Source of the DNA: Streptomyces sp. QL37
Lineage (GTDB): Bacteria > Actinomycetota > Actinomycetes > Streptomycetales > Streptomycetaceae
Assembly: GCF_002941025.1 (NCBI RefSeq)
Contig: NZ_PTJS01000001.1
Coordinates: 2,232,001-2,296,000, forward strand
DNA: 64,000 nt
Reading direction: 5' to 3'
The notes beneath the pieces were generated by a model. It saw only the letters and a list, made by a program, of their open reading frames with translations. It was not told the DNA's origin and ran no database searches. Below are positions 61,262-64,000 of the stretch, in pieces. Position 1 is the stretch's first letter, and every line of letters starts with the position of its first letter. Position numbers and translations under genes: made by a program.

Positions 61262-62805
61262 GCGCGGACGGACCCCGCTCCCTGATCCGGCCTGACCCGG
61301 CCTGCTCCAGACGAAAGACCCTGGTTCCGGACGACGCCCGCGACATCGAGCAGCCGGTGCATGAGCCGGGCGGGCAGTGCGGGGTTGCCGGCCGCCGAGC
61401 GTGGCAGCCCGTCCCCGCCGAGCAGTTCGACGAGCCTCGGGAGCGGAAGGCGCGGATCTGCCGCCGCGTGGCGGCGCACCATGTCCTCGTCGTCGTACGA
61501 GAGCCGGTCCACGAGCTCCGGTTCCGCCTCCGGGTCGAAGAGGGCCGCGTACCGCAGCCGGTGGTTCGGGTCGTCCGCGAACCGGGCCAGGCCGGGGCGC
61601 GCGAAGTTGCGGCGGTACGCCAGCGATCCCCAGCTGAGCCCGTCCCAGTCGGCGAACATCTCCACCAGGAGCTCGTGCGGGGCGTGGTCGTTCTCGCAGA
61701 GCATCAACCGGACGAAGTAGTCCTCGTCGGCCGCCAGCCGCTCGACCACATCGGCGGGCAGCTCCGGTGCGCACGTGACGCCCCGGCGCAGCAGGACGTG
61801 GCTGGAGGCCGCGATCTCCCGCAGCGCGTCCGGGTCGCCGAAGCGTTCCTCCACCCAGGGCGGCACCGGTTCGCGGCCCGGGCGCAAGGTGTAGTCGATC
61901 GCCGCCCGCTGCGCCTCGGTCACATCCGGGCGGAGGGACACCGTGAGACGGACGAAGGGCTCGGGGTCTGCGGCCAGCCCGAGGGCGAGGGCGGTGGGCA
62001 CATGCGGGTTGCGGGCGGCTCCGAGACGCAGCGAACGGTCCTCGTGGACCGCGAGGAGCTCGGCCAGGGCCGTCTCGACGGGTGCGGTGGACGCGGCGTC
62101 GAAGCGGCGGCGTTCGTCCGGCTCGGCGAGGAAGCCCTCGACGGTGGTCGGCAGGGGTGCTTCGACGTGCGTGGCGCGCGCGACCGCCTCGCGCACCTGC
62201 GGATCGGGGTCGGCCTCGGCCGCGGCCCTGACCTCCGGGCGCAGCCGGGGCCAGCTCCAGGAGTCGATGGCGGCGGCGCGGACGCGGGGGTGGGGATCCT
62301 CGGCCAGCACGAGCCGCGTCCGCTCGGGCAGGCCCCGCAGGCCGGCGGCCCAGTACCGCATCCGGGCCTCCTGGCCGGTGGCGAGGCGCACGGTCAGCTC
62401 GGCCGGCAGCTCGACGCCGAACTCGCAGGCCGTCATCGCCGCGATGCGCCGCACTCTCGGTTCCGGGTCCTCGACCAGCACGGCGAGCACGGCCGACGGC
62501 AGGGAGCGGTTCTCGGCCAGCATCGCGCGGACCCGCGGGTCGGGGTGCGCGGCGGCGGCCCTCGCCGCCTGGGGAGGCAGCCGGTAGTAGGGCAGCCAGT
62601 GCCGGGCCTCGGGCAGCGGGTCCACCGTGAACACCCGCCGCAGCACGTCGTCCGGCGCCGCGTGGTTCATGGCGAGCCCCTGGATCCACTCCGCGTGGAG
62701 TTCGCTGTCGGCTTCCAGCAGCCGCAGGGCACCGGCGCGGTCCGCTTCCGTCGCCTCCGACAACCCGAACGCGACCCGTGTCAGCTGATCACCGTTGTGC
62801 GCCAT
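61228..62805 (-). CDS. HEAT/LRV-like repeat protein
   Basis: A 525-residue soluble protein of repeated helical pairs with the recurring theme DPxPRVRxxA: AAAHPDPRVRAMLAENRSLP, LVEDPEPRVRRIAAMTACEF, LAEDPHPRVRAAAIDSWSWP, EADPDPQVREAVARATH. This is the leucine-rich variant/HEAT layout used for protein or nucleic-acid contacts. The last 35 residues after LPARLMHRLLDVAGV are unlike the rest and are read from the decayed phosphoesterase gene, so the native C-terminus was probably lost by deletion. ATG 62805. Function unknown. Confidence 0.75.
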   Translation of the reverse strand: MAHNGDQLTRVAFGLSEATEADRAGALRLLEADSELHAEWIQGLAMNHAAPDDVLRRVFTVDPLPEARHWLPYYRLPPQAARAAAAHPDPRVRAMLAENRSLPSAVLAVLVEDPEPRVRRIAAMTACEFGVELPAELTVRLATGQEARMRYWAAGLRGLPERTRLVLAEDPHPRVRAAAIDSWSWPRLRPEVRAAAEADPDPQVREAVARATHVEAPLPTTVEGFLAEPDERRRFDAASTAPVETALAELLAVHEDRSLRLGAARNPHVPTALALGLAADPEPFVRLTVSLRPDVTEAQRAAIDYTLRPGREPVPPWVEERFGDPDALREIAASSHVLLRRGVTCAPELPADVVERLAADEDYFVRLMLCENDHAPHELLVEMFADWDGLSWGSLAYRRNFARPGLARFADDPNHRLRYAALFDPEAEPELVDRLSYDDEDMVRRHAAADPRLPLPRLVELLGGDGLPRSAAGNPALPARLMHRLLDVAGVVRNQGLSSGAGRVRPDQGAGSVRALPGPSVPREP

Positions 62806-62889
62806 GGAACGATCGTCTCAAGGGCGCGTGCGGCATCGATCCACGGTGCCGGATCGGCCACTCGACCACCTGCACGCGCAGGCGAGTTA

Positions 62890-62930
62890 CGGCTTCGGGC
62901 CGGCGGTGTGTCACCGCCGGCCCGAAGCCG
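62890..62930 (-). terminator. Terminator after the glutamine synthetase gene
   Basis: A perfect 19-bp stem (62890-62908 with 62912-62930) with loop TGT, 20 bp beyond the minus-strand gene end. Confidence 0.9.
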
Positions 62931-62950
62931 TTCACGTACAGCCGGTTTCG

Positions 62951-64000
62951 CTACAGCACCGGCAGCAGGTTCTTCAGCTCGAAGGCCGTGACCTCGCTGC
63001 GGTACTCCTCCCACTCCTGCTTCTTGTTCCGCAGGAAGAAGTCGAAGACGTGTTCGCCCAGCGTCTCGGCGACCAGCTCGCTCTTCTCCATCAGCGAGAT
63101 CGCCTCGCCCAGGTTCTGCGGCAGCGGCTCGATGCCCATCGCGCGGCGTTCCGAGTCGGAGAGCGCCCAGACGTCGTCGTCGGCGCCCGCCGGGAGTTCG
63201 TAGCCCTCCTCGATGCCCTTGAGGCCCGCGGCGAGCAGCACCGCGTACGTCAGGTAGGGGTTGGCCCCCGAGTCGATGGAGCGGACCTCGACGCGGGCCG
63301 AGCCGGTCTTGCCGGGCTTGTACATCGGGACGCGGATCAGCGCGGAGCGGTTGTTGTGGCCCCAGCAGATGTACGAGGGGGCCTCGCCGCCGGCGCCCGC
63401 GGAGCGGCTGGAGCCGCCCCAGATGCGCTTGTACGAGTTGACCCACTGGTTGGTCACGGCGGAGATCTCCGCGGCGTGCTTGAGCAGGCCCGCGATGAAG
63501 GACCGGCCCACCTTCGACAGTTGGTACTCCGCACCCGACTCGTAGAAGGCGTTGCGGTCGCCCTCGAAGAGGGAGAGGTGGGTGTGCATGCCCGAGCCCG
63601 GGTACTCCGAGAACGGCTTCGGCATGAAGGTGGCCTGCACGCCCTGCTCCAGCGCGACCTGCTTCATGACCAGGCGGAAGGTCATGATGTTGTCGGCGGT
63701 GGAGAGCGCGTCGGCGTACCGCAGGTCGATCTCCTGCTGGCCGGGGGCGCCCTCGTGGTGGCTGAACTCGACGGAGATGCCCATCGATTCGAGCATGGTG
63801 ATCGCCTGGCGGCGGAAGTCCATGCCGACGTTCTGCGGGGTGTGGTCGAAGTAGCCGGAGCTGTCGGCCGGGGTGGGGCGGCTGCCGTCGACCGGCTTGT
63901 TCTTCAGCAGGAAGAACTCGATCTCCGGGTGGGTGTAGAAGGTGAAGCCCAGGTCGGAGGTCTTCGCGAGGATCCGCTTGAGCACGAAGCGCGGGTCCGC
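62951..64000 (-). CDS. glnA2: Glutamine synthetase-like enzyme (GlnA2 type), 5' end outside the window
   Basis: The last 349 codons are present; the N-terminus lies beyond 64000. Visible GSI features are THPEIEFFLLK, EFSHHEGAPGQQEIDLRYAD, ATFMPKPFSEYPGSGMHTHL, GHNNRSALIRVP and RVEVRSIDSGANPYLTYAVL. The adenylylation tyrosine context of GlnA (DLYELAPEE) is replaced by DDVWALSDSERRAMG, so GlnE control is not expected. By memory and position this corresponds to S. coelicolor GlnA2, a gamma-glutamylpolyamine synthetase. That specificity is inferred, not read. Confidence 0.88.
   Translation of the reverse strand, partial: ADPRFVLKRILAKTSDLGFTFYTHPEIEFFLLKNKPVDGSRPTPADSSGYFDHTPQNVGMDFRRQAITMLESMGISVEFSHHEGAPGQQEIDLRYADALSTADNIMTFRLVMKQVALEQGVQATFMPKPFSEYPGSGMHTHLSLFEGDRNAFYESGAEYQLSKVGRSFIAGLLKHAAEISAVTNQWVNSYKRIWGGSSRSAGAGGEAPSYICWGHNNRSALIRVPMYKPGKTGSARVEVRSIDSGANPYLTYAVLLAAGLKGIEEGYELPAGADDDVWALSDSERRAMGIEPLPQNLGEAISLMEKSELVAETLGEHVFDFFLRNKKQEWEEYRSEVTAFELKNLLPVL

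Noticed and set aside
1..64000. tRNA, rRNA, CRISPR array or insertion sequence
   Set aside because: I saw no cloverleaf-like segment, rRNA block, repeat-spacer array or complete transposase. The only mobile-element trace is the Rpn-type remnant.

Overview
The window is a high-GC actinobacterial chromosome segment with the codon bias, GTG/TTG starts, leaderless-looking genes and gene content of Streptomyces. As I remember it, the order lipB-lipA-(two small genes)-RDD-glnA ... glnII ... amylase/maltose genes ... glnE ... glnA2 matches the conserved nitrogen and maltose region of the S. coelicolor chromosome core. Several accessory blocks are interspersed. Family assignments come from reading the translations, because no database search was possible.

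Layout. 1-5.4 kb: tail of a flavin oxidoreductase, a large HTH regulator broken into by an 87-bp perfect palindrome, then lipB-lipA and two small conserved genes. 5.5-7.6 kb: RDD membrane protein and glnA, with a four-pentamer GlnR box. 7.6-11.4 kb: an arsenic resistance island (flavin monooxygenase, two ArsR repressors, ACR3 efflux pump, thiol-dependent arsenate reductase). 11.5-15.1 kb: a three-gene operon of a 2OG-Fe(II) oxygenase, a SAM methyltransferase and a choline/carnitine-type acyltransferase. This is the best candidate for an undescribed pathway. 15.2-19.3 kb: a SUMF1-like protein, small genes, a Gfo/Idh/MocA oxidoreductase and glnII with a second GlnR box.

19.4-27.6 kb: a putative leader peptide, an orphan winged-helix regulator, a NarL-type two-component pair, secreted and membrane proteins, a TetR regulator and a CHMI-like isomerase. 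27.7-34.9 kb: a 1768-residue double GH13 pullulanase/amylase and a secreted alpha-amylase with a starch-binding module. 35-43.6 kb: a GlxA-type regulator divergent from an isochorismatase-like hydrolase, a MarR pair, a remnant of an Rpn-type nuclease gene, the ATPase/XRE/DUF397 triad typical of Streptomyces, an OmpR-type two-component system and a VanZ protein. 43.7-47.8 kb: a block of lower apparent GC with a PucR-type regulator (one TTA codon) and two small secreted proteins, flanked by direct repeats of about 209 bp that copy the 3' end of a LacI gene.

47.6-55 kb: the maltose system in order malE-malF-malG-aglA-lacI on the minus strand, with malR divergent. GCAA/TTGC palindromes in the malE-malR gap and upstream of the amylase suggest that one LacI-type repressor co-ordinates extracellular starch breakdown, maltodextrin uptake and intracellular alpha-glucosidase. 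55-64 kb: PAP2-family enzyme, tandem 26-bp repeats, glnE (adenylyltransferase for GlnA), an FMN-binding protein, a PrmC-like methyltransferase, a decayed phosphoesterase gene fused to the end of a repeat protein gene, and a truncated glnA2-type glutamine synthetase. GlnA carries the adenylylation tyrosine that GlnE would modify. GlnA and GlnII share GlnR operators, so the window holds much of the ammonium assimilation machinery.
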